Shown here: piece by piece, positions 27,101-34,381 of the stretch | Position numbering within the stretch: position 1 is the first letter of the stretch | Layout of the letters: each line of letters opens with the position of its first letter | From: Echinicola rosea | GTDB taxonomy: Bacteria; Bacteroidota; Bacteroidia; Cytophagales; Cyclobacteriaceae | Length of the DNA: 64,000 nt | Reading direction: 5' to 3' | NCBI RefSeq assembly: GCF_005281475.1 | Contig: NZ_CP040106.1 | Location: 2,074,501 to 2,138,500 of the forward strand | Program-made: the position numbers and the translations under genes | Notes under the pieces: model-generated | Told to the model about the DNA's origin: nothing | The model's database searches: none | Seen by the model: only the letters and a program-made list of their open reading frames with translations

Positions 27101-27243
27101 AATCAGGAATGGATCCTGAAACCAATTCCTATGGTGACGAAAATGCCGCAGTAACCGACAATTACCCTAACCGGTTGTTGACTATTGGTACCAACTCACC
27201 GGCCACTCGCAATTTTATAGTAGGTATAAATTTGACATTCTGA
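24139..27243 (+). CDS. susC: SusC/RagA TonB-dependent transporter (glucuronoxylan locus)
   Basis: The 1034-residue protein has an N-terminal hydrophobic signal (WVLMLVFILVAHLATAQ) after a basic stretch, a carboxypeptidase-regulatory-like domain (VTVSGVVLDENGMGLPGAAV to about residue 110), the DEVVVVGYG segment, a plug domain (VTQALQGRLPGVDISQ; IRIRGNRSLTASNDPLIVLNG; ESIDVLKDASATAIYGSRG) and a barrel ending in NLTF. Together with the SusD encoded 8 bases downstream it should import xylan-derived oligosaccharides. It is divergent from lacI and about 390 bases downstream of the palindromic operator. The substrate is inferred from the adjacent alpha-glucuronidases. Confidence 0.94.
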   Translation: MNATFTKCVRSENDRPSCKRLVKWVLMLVFILVAHLATAQNVTVSGVVLDENGMGLPGAAVQEKGTANGVVTDLDGDYSISVQEGATLVFSFLGYTPQEIAIGNQTSIDVDMSPDMSSLDEVVVVGYGTLRQEAVTGSVASIGGDAMREVASANVTQALQGRLPGVDISQTSTQPGATMQIRIRGNRSLTASNDPLIVLNGIPFAGSIGDINPEDIESIDVLKDASATAIYGSRGANGVILITTKKGTKGQEAKVSYNGFYGPKTVFAKYPMMDGPEFVAMRETAGLYTNGADESNDVNTDWQDLFYRTGVMTSHDVNVTGGGERSTYSFGVGYYHDEGVVPTQQYDRFSLRASVDQEIGKHFRIGFNSNSNYNERQGSQVGLYNTLSMSPIASPYEDDGTPRRTINMPLDESWVMTKDVINNVQDQWLNETRSYATYNALYGEFKIPGVEGLKYRVNLGLDYRQSNQGEYTGKGINSANPETPSTAAVGNSHTYHWIVENLLTYDKTIADKHIINVTALYSSEQNKFNRSRMWARDIPADQFQFYNLGFANGEIQINPDDQQYEVWGLKSVMGRVMYSYDDRYMISATLRSDGSSRLAPGHKWHTYPAVSAGWNIGDEAFMGNVSFVNMLKLRAGYGQTSNQAIAPYATLGGLGTRPYNFGDDTYETGYFVNSLPNPNLGWEYSETLNFGLDFRLFDHRLSGTVEYYVTNTKDILLGVNLPGTSGVSSYTANIGETQNKGVEISLNGTIIQNNDWTWEAGVNLYANRNKLVSLASEQKRDEGNWWFVGHPINVIYDYEYQGLWQEGDPYLDVLEPGGNVGMIKVKYTGEYEEDGTPSRAIGPDDRQILDLQPNFMGGFNTRVAYKNFDLSLVGAFKSGGILISTLHSSTGYLNMLSGRRNNVKVDYWTPENTGARYPAPGGLASGDNPKYGNTLGYFDASFLKIRTMTLGYNFDQDSNWMNKAGISRLRVYGAVQNPFVLFSPFHKESGMDPETNSYGDENAAVTDNYPNRLLTIGTNSPATRNFIVGINLTF

Positions 27244-27250
27244 AATAACC

Positions 27251-29197
27251 ATGAAAACGATACATAAACATATAAAAACATGGATGAGAGTGGCCTTGAT
27301 AACGGTGCTGCTTTCCTCCTGTGCAGATCTGCTGGACGAACAGCCCCGCAGTAGCTTCGAACCGAGTTTCTTTGAGACAGAAGAAGGAGTATTGGGAGGA
27401 TTGACCTCCATGTACGCTCATTTACGCTATATTTATGGACAGGCATATTACTATAATACCTGCCTGACCGGAACGGATGAAGTAACCTATGCCCAGAGTG
27501 CTGACCAAAACTTCCTGGTCATGGACCTTAGTGGACAAGGCGTGATCGATGCTTCCAGCAGCCGTACCGATGCCTTATGGGGGACAGCTTTTTCCAATAT
27601 TAATACCGCCAATGGCGTAATCCAATTTGGCGAGGAAACGGGCGTTTCGGATGCGCTAATTGCGGAAGCCCGATTTTTTAGGGCCTTTGATTATTTCTTG
27701 TTGGTACAGACCTTTGGTGGAGTGCCGTTGGATTTGGGAGCAGGGGAAATGGAGTTTAACACCAATCCGGTCAGGACTTCCGTGAGAAATACGGTGCCTG
27801 AAGTATATACGAAGAGTATCTTTCCAGACTTGCTTACCGCAGTAAACGACCTCCCAGCGACAAGCCGTCTGACAGGAACGGCTACCAAAACACTGGCACG
27901 CCTTTACTTGGCAAAGGCTTACCTTACTTATGCGTGGTGGCTGGAAAATCCCAACAACATACCGACTTATCCGGAAGCCCAGCGAGTGGATCCGGATGGA
28001 CACGATGCGCAATGGTATTTCCAACAGGCATACGATATAGCATTGGACGGCATAGAGGATCCAGGACCTTTTGGGCTTCAGGAAACCTTCTATGATGTTA
28101 ATGTGGCTGAGAATGATCGGAATAATGAATTGCTATTGTATGCTGACCACACTGAAACCAGTGAGTTTTATAATGGAGGTAGCCTGACGTATGGAAGCGG
28201 TGGTGCTCCAGATAACTTTGCTGGGTGGATGATGACGTGGAATTATACGGTCATTAGAAGTAGCTCTTCCAGTTCGGAATGGGCAAATGACATCGAGTCG
28301 GTAAGACGTGCCGCGACACAGGCGACAGGACGTCCATGGACACGTATGTGCCCGACTATTGGGGCCATTACGAATACCTTTGCAGATAAATCCAACGATT
28401 CCCGCTATGACGGTACCTTCACTACCTCATACAGGGCCAATATTGGTCGAGAGCCTGTCATCAGTGGCCCTGTGTACAATGCCAATTTGATGGAGGTGCA
28501 GCCGGGCGATGCGATATTGACTTTTCTTGATGAAGAGCCTGCTACTCCAGTGCAGTATCCGACTCCCACAAGCCGGGGAGCCAATATTGGAGCAGGTGTA
28601 TTGCCAGGAAGGGCTGACTTTGTGATTCCCCCAAGTGGGATCAGTAGAATCGTGTACCCGGGCTTATGGAAGCTGGGGCCGTACCGTACGGATAGTGGCA
28701 ATGGTCTTGGGCAGCCCAATGCGGGAAGTACCCGTCCGTTTAATATTGCAAAGTTTTCGGAGCTTTATTTTATAGCGGCTGAAGCAGCTGTGAAAGGTGC
28801 TACAGGTGCTCAGAGTGCTCGTGAGCTGATCAATGTCATTCGCGCAAGAGCAGGTGTATGGCGATGGGACAATAACGGAAACGAGGAGAGAATAGAAGAT
28901 AACAGTGCTGCGATGGTGGCAGCAACTCCTGCTGAGGTTGATGTTAATTATATATTGGATGAGCGATCTCGAGAGTACTTCGGCGAAGGCTATCGTTGGT
29001 TTGACCTGGTGAGGACCCAGAAGTGGAATGAGCTCGCCGGTACCTATCGGATCGGCGGATCCAATTATGGAGACCATACACCACAAACCGTCAACAGGAC
29101 CATTGAGCCTTATCATTACTTGCGTCCTATTCCTCAAGGGCAAATGGATTCAATGGAAGGAGATAATAGTAGTTACCAAAACCCAGGCTACCAGTGA
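27251..29197 (+). CDS. susD: SusD/RagB-family lipoprotein (glucuronoxylan locus)
   Basis: The 648-residue SusD-family lipoprotein (signal ending LLSSC, then ADLLDEQP) is larger than the average of about 500-550. It has the N-terminal TPR-like helices (EARFFRAFDYFLLVQTFGGVPLDLG; KTLARLYLAKAYLTYAWW) and the C-terminal family hallmark LDERSREYFGEGYRWFDLVRTQ, followed by HYLRPIPQGQMD. Additional length lies in the central region (residues about 300-480). It starts 8 bases after susC and ends before a strong terminator, so susC-susD is a unit. It should bind xylan oligosaccharides at the cell surface; this is inference from the locus. Confidence 0.93.
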   Translation: MKTIHKHIKTWMRVALITVLLSSCADLLDEQPRSSFEPSFFETEEGVLGGLTSMYAHLRYIYGQAYYYNTCLTGTDEVTYAQSADQNFLVMDLSGQGVIDASSSRTDALWGTAFSNINTANGVIQFGEETGVSDALIAEARFFRAFDYFLLVQTFGGVPLDLGAGEMEFNTNPVRTSVRNTVPEVYTKSIFPDLLTAVNDLPATSRLTGTATKTLARLYLAKAYLTYAWWLENPNNIPTYPEAQRVDPDGHDAQWYFQQAYDIALDGIEDPGPFGLQETFYDVNVAENDRNNELLLYADHTETSEFYNGGSLTYGSGGAPDNFAGWMMTWNYTVIRSSSSSSEWANDIESVRRAATQATGRPWTRMCPTIGAITNTFADKSNDSRYDGTFTTSYRANIGREPVISGPVYNANLMEVQPGDAILTFLDEEPATPVQYPTPTSRGANIGAGVLPGRADFVIPPSGISRIVYPGLWKLGPYRTDSGNGLGQPNAGSTRPFNIAKFSELYFIAAEAAVKGATGAQSARELINVIRARAGVWRWDNNGNEERIEDNSAAMVAATPAEVDVNYILDERSREYFGEGYRWFDLVRTQKWNELAGTYRIGGSNYGDHTPQTVNRTIEPYHYLRPIPQGQMDSMEGDNSSYQNPGYQ

Positions 29198-29309
29198 TCC
29201 GGTCAAACACCCATTTGTACCCTGAGGTTAAGAGGACTGTTATTTTAATTTAGGAAAGATATGAATCGTTTAGTAAGGCATGTTTAAAGCAAGCTTTACA
29301 GATTGGGTT

Positions 29310-29348
29310 GCCTTACCGGAGCGTTTCTCTTCGGTAAGGCTTTATTTT
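29310..29348 (+). terminator. Terminator after the susCD pair
   Basis: The perfect 9-bp stem GCCTTACCG / CGGTAAGGC with a 13-base loop is followed by TTTATTTT. It separates susD from uxuA in an otherwise featureless 323-base gap. Confidence 0.8.
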
Positions 29349-29520
29349 GCTGAGGGGTAAGAAGATTTGAAAATAGTTCTGATGTTAAAGCTCAGCCATG
29401 GGGCTGTTCGGCAAAAGTGTATTCCTGACATCTTTTGCGTACTTTCAATAATATATTTAGGATGGGCCTATTGTGGGGCTGTCAGGACGAGAAATTGAAA
29501 TACTAAAAACAATATAACCA

Positions 29521-30690
29521 ATGAATTTGATTCAAACATGGAGATGGTACGGGCCAAATGACCCAGTGACTTTACAAGATATCCGACAAGCAGGAGCCAC
29601 TGGTGTAGTGTCAGCATTGCATCAGGTCCCGCATGGGGACGAGTGGCCTATCCAGCTTATCCAAGAGCGAAAAGCCACGATTGAAAAGGAAGGGCTGCAA
29701 TGGTCTGTCGTGGAAAGTGTACCGGTCCATGAGGCCATCAAAACCAGAAATGAGCATGCTGAATTTTACTTGGAAAACTACAGGAAGACCCTTCGGAACT
29801 TGGCCAAATGTGGGATAAAAACCGTCTGCTATAACTTTATGCCCGTTTTGGACTGGACACGGACAGACTTGGCGTGGCCCTTAGAAAATGGAGCCAAAGC
29901 CCTGTACTTGGATTGGACAGATCTTGCGGTATTTGATTTGAAAATCTTGGGCAGAAAAGATGGAGAAACATTTTACAGGCAGGAAATTCTGTCGCAGGTG
30001 GAAGCCAGGTATGCAGCGATGTCCAAAGAGAAAATGGAGGCTTTAACGGAAATCATCCTCATGGGTGTGCCCACAGAGGGCGGAGTGACCTTAGAGGAAT
30101 TGGAGGAAAGCATTGGGATTTACGGTAAGATCGGCAAGCAAGGACTTCAACAGAATTTGGCCTATTTTCTAGAAAGCATAGCCGGTGTTTGTGAAGAGGA
30201 GGGGATCCTGATGACCATTCACCCTGATGATCCACCATTTCCGATTTTGGGATTGCCTCGTATTGCTTCCAGCAGAGAGGACCTGGAGTACATCATTCAG
30301 GCTGTGGACAGGCCTTTTAATGGCATCTGTTTCTGTACGGGCTCATTGGGAGCCGGAGAGCATAATGACTTGCCGGCTATATTGGAAGCTGTAGGCGACC
30401 GGGTTTATTTTGCCCATTTGAGGAATGTGAAAAAAGATGCCCTGGGCAATTTTCATGAATCGGATCACTTGGATGGCGATGTAGATATGTATGCTGTAAT
30501 GGAGCGACTGGTCAAACTAAATCAGCTGCGAAAAAGTCCGATTCCTTTCCGTCCAGACCATGGCCATCAGATGCTGGATGATTTGCAGAAGGAGACCAAT
30601 CCAGGTTATTCGGCGATTGGCAGGTTAAAAGGACTGGCGGAACTTCGTGGCCTGGAAATGGGGATAGCAGGAGGAATGTCAAAAGGATGA
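29521..30690 (+). CDS. uxuA: Mannonate dehydratase
   Basis: The 389-residue protein has the typical UxuA length and sequence: MNLIQTWRWYGPNDPVTLQDIRQAGATGVVSALH at the N-terminus, VESVPVHEAIK, CYNFMPVLDWTRTDL, MTIHPDDPPFPILGLPRI, NGICFCTGSLGAGEHNDLP, FAHLRNVKKD and the C-terminal FRPDHGHQMLDD. It dehydrates D-mannonate to 2-keto-3-deoxygluconate in the glucuronate pathway, in the cytoplasm. It follows susCD on the same strand but after a terminator, so it probably has its own promoter. It fits glucuronic acid released by the GH67 and GH115 enzymes. The uronate isomerase and KDG kinase genes are not in the window. Confidence 0.96.
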   Translation: MNLIQTWRWYGPNDPVTLQDIRQAGATGVVSALHQVPHGDEWPIQLIQERKATIEKEGLQWSVVESVPVHEAIKTRNEHAEFYLENYRKTLRNLAKCGIKTVCYNFMPVLDWTRTDLAWPLENGAKALYLDWTDLAVFDLKILGRKDGETFYRQEILSQVEARYAAMSKEKMEALTEIILMGVPTEGGVTLEELEESIGIYGKIGKQGLQQNLAYFLESIAGVCEEEGILMTIHPDDPPFPILGLPRIASSREDLEYIIQAVDRPFNGICFCTGSLGAGEHNDLPAILEAVGDRVYFAHLRNVKKDALGNFHESDHLDGDVDMYAVMERLVKLNQLRKSPIPFRPDHGHQMLDDLQKETNPGYSAIGRLKGLAELRGLEMGIAGGMSKG

Positions 30691-30813
30691 TACCTTCAGG
30701 AAGGATTGGCTCATACTGTCCCTGATCATAAAAACATACCAAGCATGCACTGTGCTTTACCACTTGGATTGTGGTCGTGGTTGGTCACGGTGATCGTGCT
30801 TTAACCCGCATTT

Positions 30814-31200
30814 AATGCCGTTTAGTTAAGAAGAATTTCCAATACGGATCGTCCATTGAGAGCGTTATGATTTTAATCCATGGCCTTTTAAAATATGTAC
30901 AATATGGATCCGCCTTGCAGGTATTGGGCGTTAAGAAATTAAAAGCGGGTGGGCAAGAAGGCAGGCTTGTTTGACGAAATACTAGCCAAAAAGAATGTTG
31001 GCTGCTAGAAAAGGAGGAGGTTGCCTGCATGAGGGAAGGTTTTAATTTTAGGCCAATAGATGCATAGCGGCGGAGTTTTTTGGTCACTTTTTGACCTGCA
31101 GCAAAAAAGTGACAAAGGTAAAGAGATGAAAACCATCTTGGAATTTAGCAGAAAAACAATAGAACCAATATTTCCAGGTACATACTAACTAAACGGCATT
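30814..31200 (+). repeat. Dispersed element R3 (family R), complete and intron-free
   Basis: This complete 387-bp element is bounded by near-perfect inverted terminal repeats (AATGCCGTTTAGTTAAG on the left, CTAACTAAACGGCATT on the right). The body is closely similar to the exon parts of R2 at 18488-19484 and more distantly to R4 (45095-45480). It keeps the uninterrupted sequence CACTTTTTGACCTG at the point where R2 carries the group II intron. A frame at 30812-31087 on the minus strand is part of the repeat and is not annotated as a gene. The bases before it (30691-30813) hold nothing recognisable. Confidence 0.8.
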
Positions 31201-31204
31201 AAAC

Positions 31205-31372
31205 CCGCATTATGCATTAGCCTATCTATTGCGAGCTGAAACTACTTTAAAATCAGTCGCTTCGCTGCTGTTTTCGATCTCACCATCCGCCGCGGCGGAT
31301 GATTCAATCTCCAAACAGCCTGATTTTCTTGTAGTTTCAGCTCTCATAACGATTCCTAATGCATAAAACGGA
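31205..31372 (+). repeat. Fold-back element (family F) just upstream of the GH115 gene
   Basis: Outer arms CCGCATTATGCATTAG and CTAATGCATAAAACGG and inner arms GAGCTGAAACTAC and GTAGTTTCAGCTC (with AAAATCAG / CTGATTTT further in) pair across about 168 bp, leaving a central loop with CCGCGGCGG. It ends 32 bases before the GH115 start codon, so it should be transcribed or carry the promoter. A diverged partial copy of the right half is at 60517-60573. Confidence 0.7.
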
Positions 31373-31404
31373 TTTAAATTTCAAAAACAATAAACCCATA
31401 GAGA

Positions 31405-34266
31405 ATGTTTTTACAGAAAAAGACAATTTCCTTTTTTTCCGTACTGCTATTGCTCACTTGTCAATTGGTCAAGGCACAGAAACAAGAGGAGGCGATAGTA
31501 TTTTCAGAATCAGGTTCAGGCAGGTTTCCATTGGTAGCGACAGCGGCTGCCCCTCTTTTACTGGATCATAATGAGCAGGAAGGGGTTTTAATTGCCGCCA
31601 AGAATTTTCAGATGGACCTCCATAAGGTAACGGGCAAGGAGCCGGCAATACTGCAGTCCGATGAGATTGGAGCGGATAAGCATGTAGTGATCATCGGAAC
31701 GATTGGCGAAAGTAGTTTGGTGGACAAGCTGATCGCTCAGGGCAAGCTGGATGTGAAAGGCATAGCGGGTAAGTGGGAGACATTTGTAGTCACTGCGATA
31801 TCCGATCCTTTTCCGGGCGTGGAAGAGGCTTTGGTAATAGCGGGCAGTGATAAACGAGGAACGATTTTCGGCATTTATGAAATGGCCGGGCAAATCGGAG
31901 TCAGCCCATGGAATTGGTGGGCGGACGTGCCTGTACGGAGAAGCCCATCGCTTTACGTCGCTCGTGTCCGTTACAGTTTGGGGACACCGGCTGTCCGTTA
32001 CCGAGGGATTTTTATTAACGATGAAGCGCCAGCCCTGGCAGGTTGGGCAACTGAAAAATTTGGTGGCTTCAATCACCAATTTTATGAAAAGGTATATGAA
32101 TTGATTCTTCGGCTGAAGGGGAATTTTCTTTGGCCGGCCATGTGGGGCAGGGCCTTGTACGATGACGATCCGCTTAATCCTGTTTTGGCAGATAAATACG
32201 GTGTAGTGATCGGCACCTCTCACCATGAGCCGCTGATGCGAGCCCACGTGGAGTGGAGCCGTTATGGTGAGGGCGATTGGAACTATGCGACAAATGAAGA
32301 AAGGCTGAGGACGTTTTGGCAGGAAGGTATGGAACGGATGGGTGACCATGAAAGTATTGTGACCTTGGGGATGCGAGGAGATGGAGATGAGCCCATGAGT
32401 GAGGAAAGTAATATTGCCTTGCTGGAAAAAATCGTGGCCGACCAGCGGGAAATCATCAAGGATGTTACCGGAAAGCCGATTACAGCAACCCCGCAGGTGT
32501 GGGCGCTTTATAAAGAGGTACAGGAATATTATGACAAAGGGATGCGTGTGCCGGATGATGTTACGCTTTTGCTATGCGACGATAACTGGGGGAATGTGCG
32601 GAAGCTTCCTGAAATCGGAAAGAAACAGCACGCTGGAGGCTATGGCATGTACTACCACTTTGATTATGTAGGAGGACCGCGAAACTATAAATGGCTCAAT
32701 ACCAATCCGCTTCCCAGGATATGGGAGCAAATGCACCTGACCTACCAGCATGGAGTGGACCGTATTTGGATCGTAAATGTCGGTGATATCAAGCCGATGG
32801 AATTGCCTACATCGTTTTTTTTGGATTATGCTTGGAATCCCGGTAAGTGGCCTGCGGAGCGCCTGCCAGCCTATACAGAACAGTGGGCCAAAAAGCAGTT
32901 TGGGAAAGAGCATGCCGTTGAGATTGCGCGTATTTTAGAGCAATCTACTAAAATCACCGGTCGAAGGACCCCCGAAATGTTAGATGAAACGACCTATTCT
33001 CTGGTGCACTATAATGAAGCCGAAAGGGTGGTAGAGGAGTTTAAGCAATTAGCCACCAAGGCGGAACGGATTTACGGGGTGTTGGACGAAAAATATAAGC
33101 CAGCTTATTACCAATTGGTGCTTTTCCCTACATTGGCCTCAGCCAATCTTCACGAACTGTATTTGGCAGTAGCCAAGAATCACCTATATGCCGAACAAGG
33201 ACGAAACAGTGCCCAGGCAATGGGAGAAGAAGTACAGCGACTTTTTGAGAAAGATGCCGCATTGACGAAATTCTATAATGAAGCATTAAGTGATGGCAAG
33301 TGGAGCCATATGATGGACCAGACCCATATCGGCTATACCTATTGGCAGCAACCTGAGCAAAATGCCATGCCTGAAATTCGGACAGCAGAAGTGAACGAGA
33401 GGGGAGGCCTGGGAGTGGCCATTTCCGGGTCAACCGATTACTTTCCCGCACATCAGCAACTGACACTGGATCGTATGACTCCTTTCCAGTCTTTTCCTGC
33501 TACGGTCACCTTATTTAACCGAGGAAAATCACCCATATCTTACCGTTTAGCCCGAAAACCGGATTGGTTGAAGGTTTCAGAATCATCCGGTGAGATAGCC
33601 ACAGAGCAGCAGTTGTCAGTAACAGTAGATTGGCAAAAAGTACCTTTGGGCAAAGAGGAAGGTGAGTTGGTCATTGTGTCGGGGGAGAAAGAAGTAGCGG
33701 TGGTGGTTCCTGTGCAGAAATATGAGGTGCCAGAAGGTTTTGAGGGCTTCGTAGAGAGCAATGGATACATCGCGATGGAAGCGGCCCATTTTACAGGGAA
33801 GAATGAGGCATCACCGGTACGCTGGAAAGTGATTCCCGATATGGGCAAGACAAGTTCGGCGGTTACGGCCTTCCCGGTGAGTTATCAGGGACAAAGTGAT
33901 GAGCCTGCTTCCTATTTGGAATACAAGGCTTATTTTACCAGTTCAGGAGAGGTGGATGTAAATGTCTATTTGTCGCCGACCTTAAATTTCAGGGATTCCG
34001 GAAAAGGCCTTCGGTTTGCGATTTCAATAGACGATGGTGCTCCACAGATGGTGAACATGCATAGCGGTGACCATAATGCGCAGTGGGGAAAGTGGGTCGG
34101 AGAGCACATTAATATCCAGACCCTTTCCATGACAGTGGATCAACCGGGAGAGCATGTTATACGCCTTTGGTTTGTAGATCCAGGAGTGGTTTTCCAAAAA
34201 ATTGTAGTGGATACAGGAGGACAAAAATCCAGTTATTTGGGACCTCCGGAAAGTCACTTTCAGTAG
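31405..34266 (+). CDS. GH115 xylan alpha-(4-O-methyl)glucuronidase
   Basis: The 953-residue protein has a signal peptide (ISFFSVLLLLTCQLVKAQ) and matches the GH115 family across its length. Visible marks are the N-terminal alpha/beta domain (ADKHVVIIGTIGES; AGSDKRGTIFGIYEMAGQIGVSPWNWWADVPV), the TIM barrel (GIFINDEAPALAGWATEKFGGFNHQFYEKVYELILRLKGNFLWPAMWG; TLGMRGDGDEPMSEE; MYYHFDYVGGPRNYKWLNTNPLPRIWEQM), a helical region and a C-terminal beta-sandwich (about 780-953). GH115 enzymes remove (methyl)glucuronic acid from internal as well as terminal xylose units, complementing the GH67 enzyme of the same locus. It begins a rightward cluster with the esterase and symporter genes. The catalytic residues are not assigned here. 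Confidence 0.93.
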   Translation: MFLQKKTISFFSVLLLLTCQLVKAQKQEEAIVFSESGSGRFPLVATAAAPLLLDHNEQEGVLIAAKNFQMDLHKVTGKEPAILQSDEIGADKHVVIIGTIGESSLVDKLIAQGKLDVKGIAGKWETFVVTAISDPFPGVEEALVIAGSDKRGTIFGIYEMAGQIGVSPWNWWADVPVRRSPSLYVARVRYSLGTPAVRYRGIFINDEAPALAGWATEKFGGFNHQFYEKVYELILRLKGNFLWPAMWGRALYDDDPLNPVLADKYGVVIGTSHHEPLMRAHVEWSRYGEGDWNYATNEERLRTFWQEGMERMGDHESIVTLGMRGDGDEPMSEESNIALLEKIVADQREIIKDVTGKPITATPQVWALYKEVQEYYDKGMRVPDDVTLLLCDDNWGNVRKLPEIGKKQHAGGYGMYYHFDYVGGPRNYKWLNTNPLPRIWEQMHLTYQHGVDRIWIVNVGDIKPMELPTSFFLDYAWNPGKWPAERLPAYTEQWAKKQFGKEHAVEIARILEQSTKITGRRTPEMLDETTYSLVHYNEAERVVEEFKQLATKAERIYGVLDEKYKPAYYQLVLFPTLASANLHELYLAVAKNHLYAEQGRNSAQAMGEEVQRLFEKDAALTKFYNEALSDGKWSHMMDQTHIGYTYWQQPEQNAMPEIRTAEVNERGGLGVAISGSTDYFPAHQQLTLDRMTPFQSFPATVTLFNRGKSPISYRLARKPDWLKVSESSGEIATEQQLSVTVDWQKVPLGKEEGELVIVSGEKEVAVVVPVQKYEVPEGFEGFVESNGYIAMEAAHFTGKNEASPVRWKVIPDMGKTSSAVTAFPVSYQGQSDEPASYLEYKAYFTSSGEVDVNVYLSPTLNFRDSGKGLRFAISIDDGAPQMVNMHSGDHNAQWGKWVGEHINIQTLSMTVDQPGEHVIRLWFVDPGVVFQKIVVDTGGQKSSYLGPPESHFQ

Positions 34267-34381
34267 TCTCAATCGGCAATATGTGTGCGCCGCGATGGAG
34301 ACAGCCTACAGGGAATTTCAGGATAAGCTTACTCCAGGTGGACAAAAAGAAAGCAATTTGCAAACATATAAATAATAAAAA

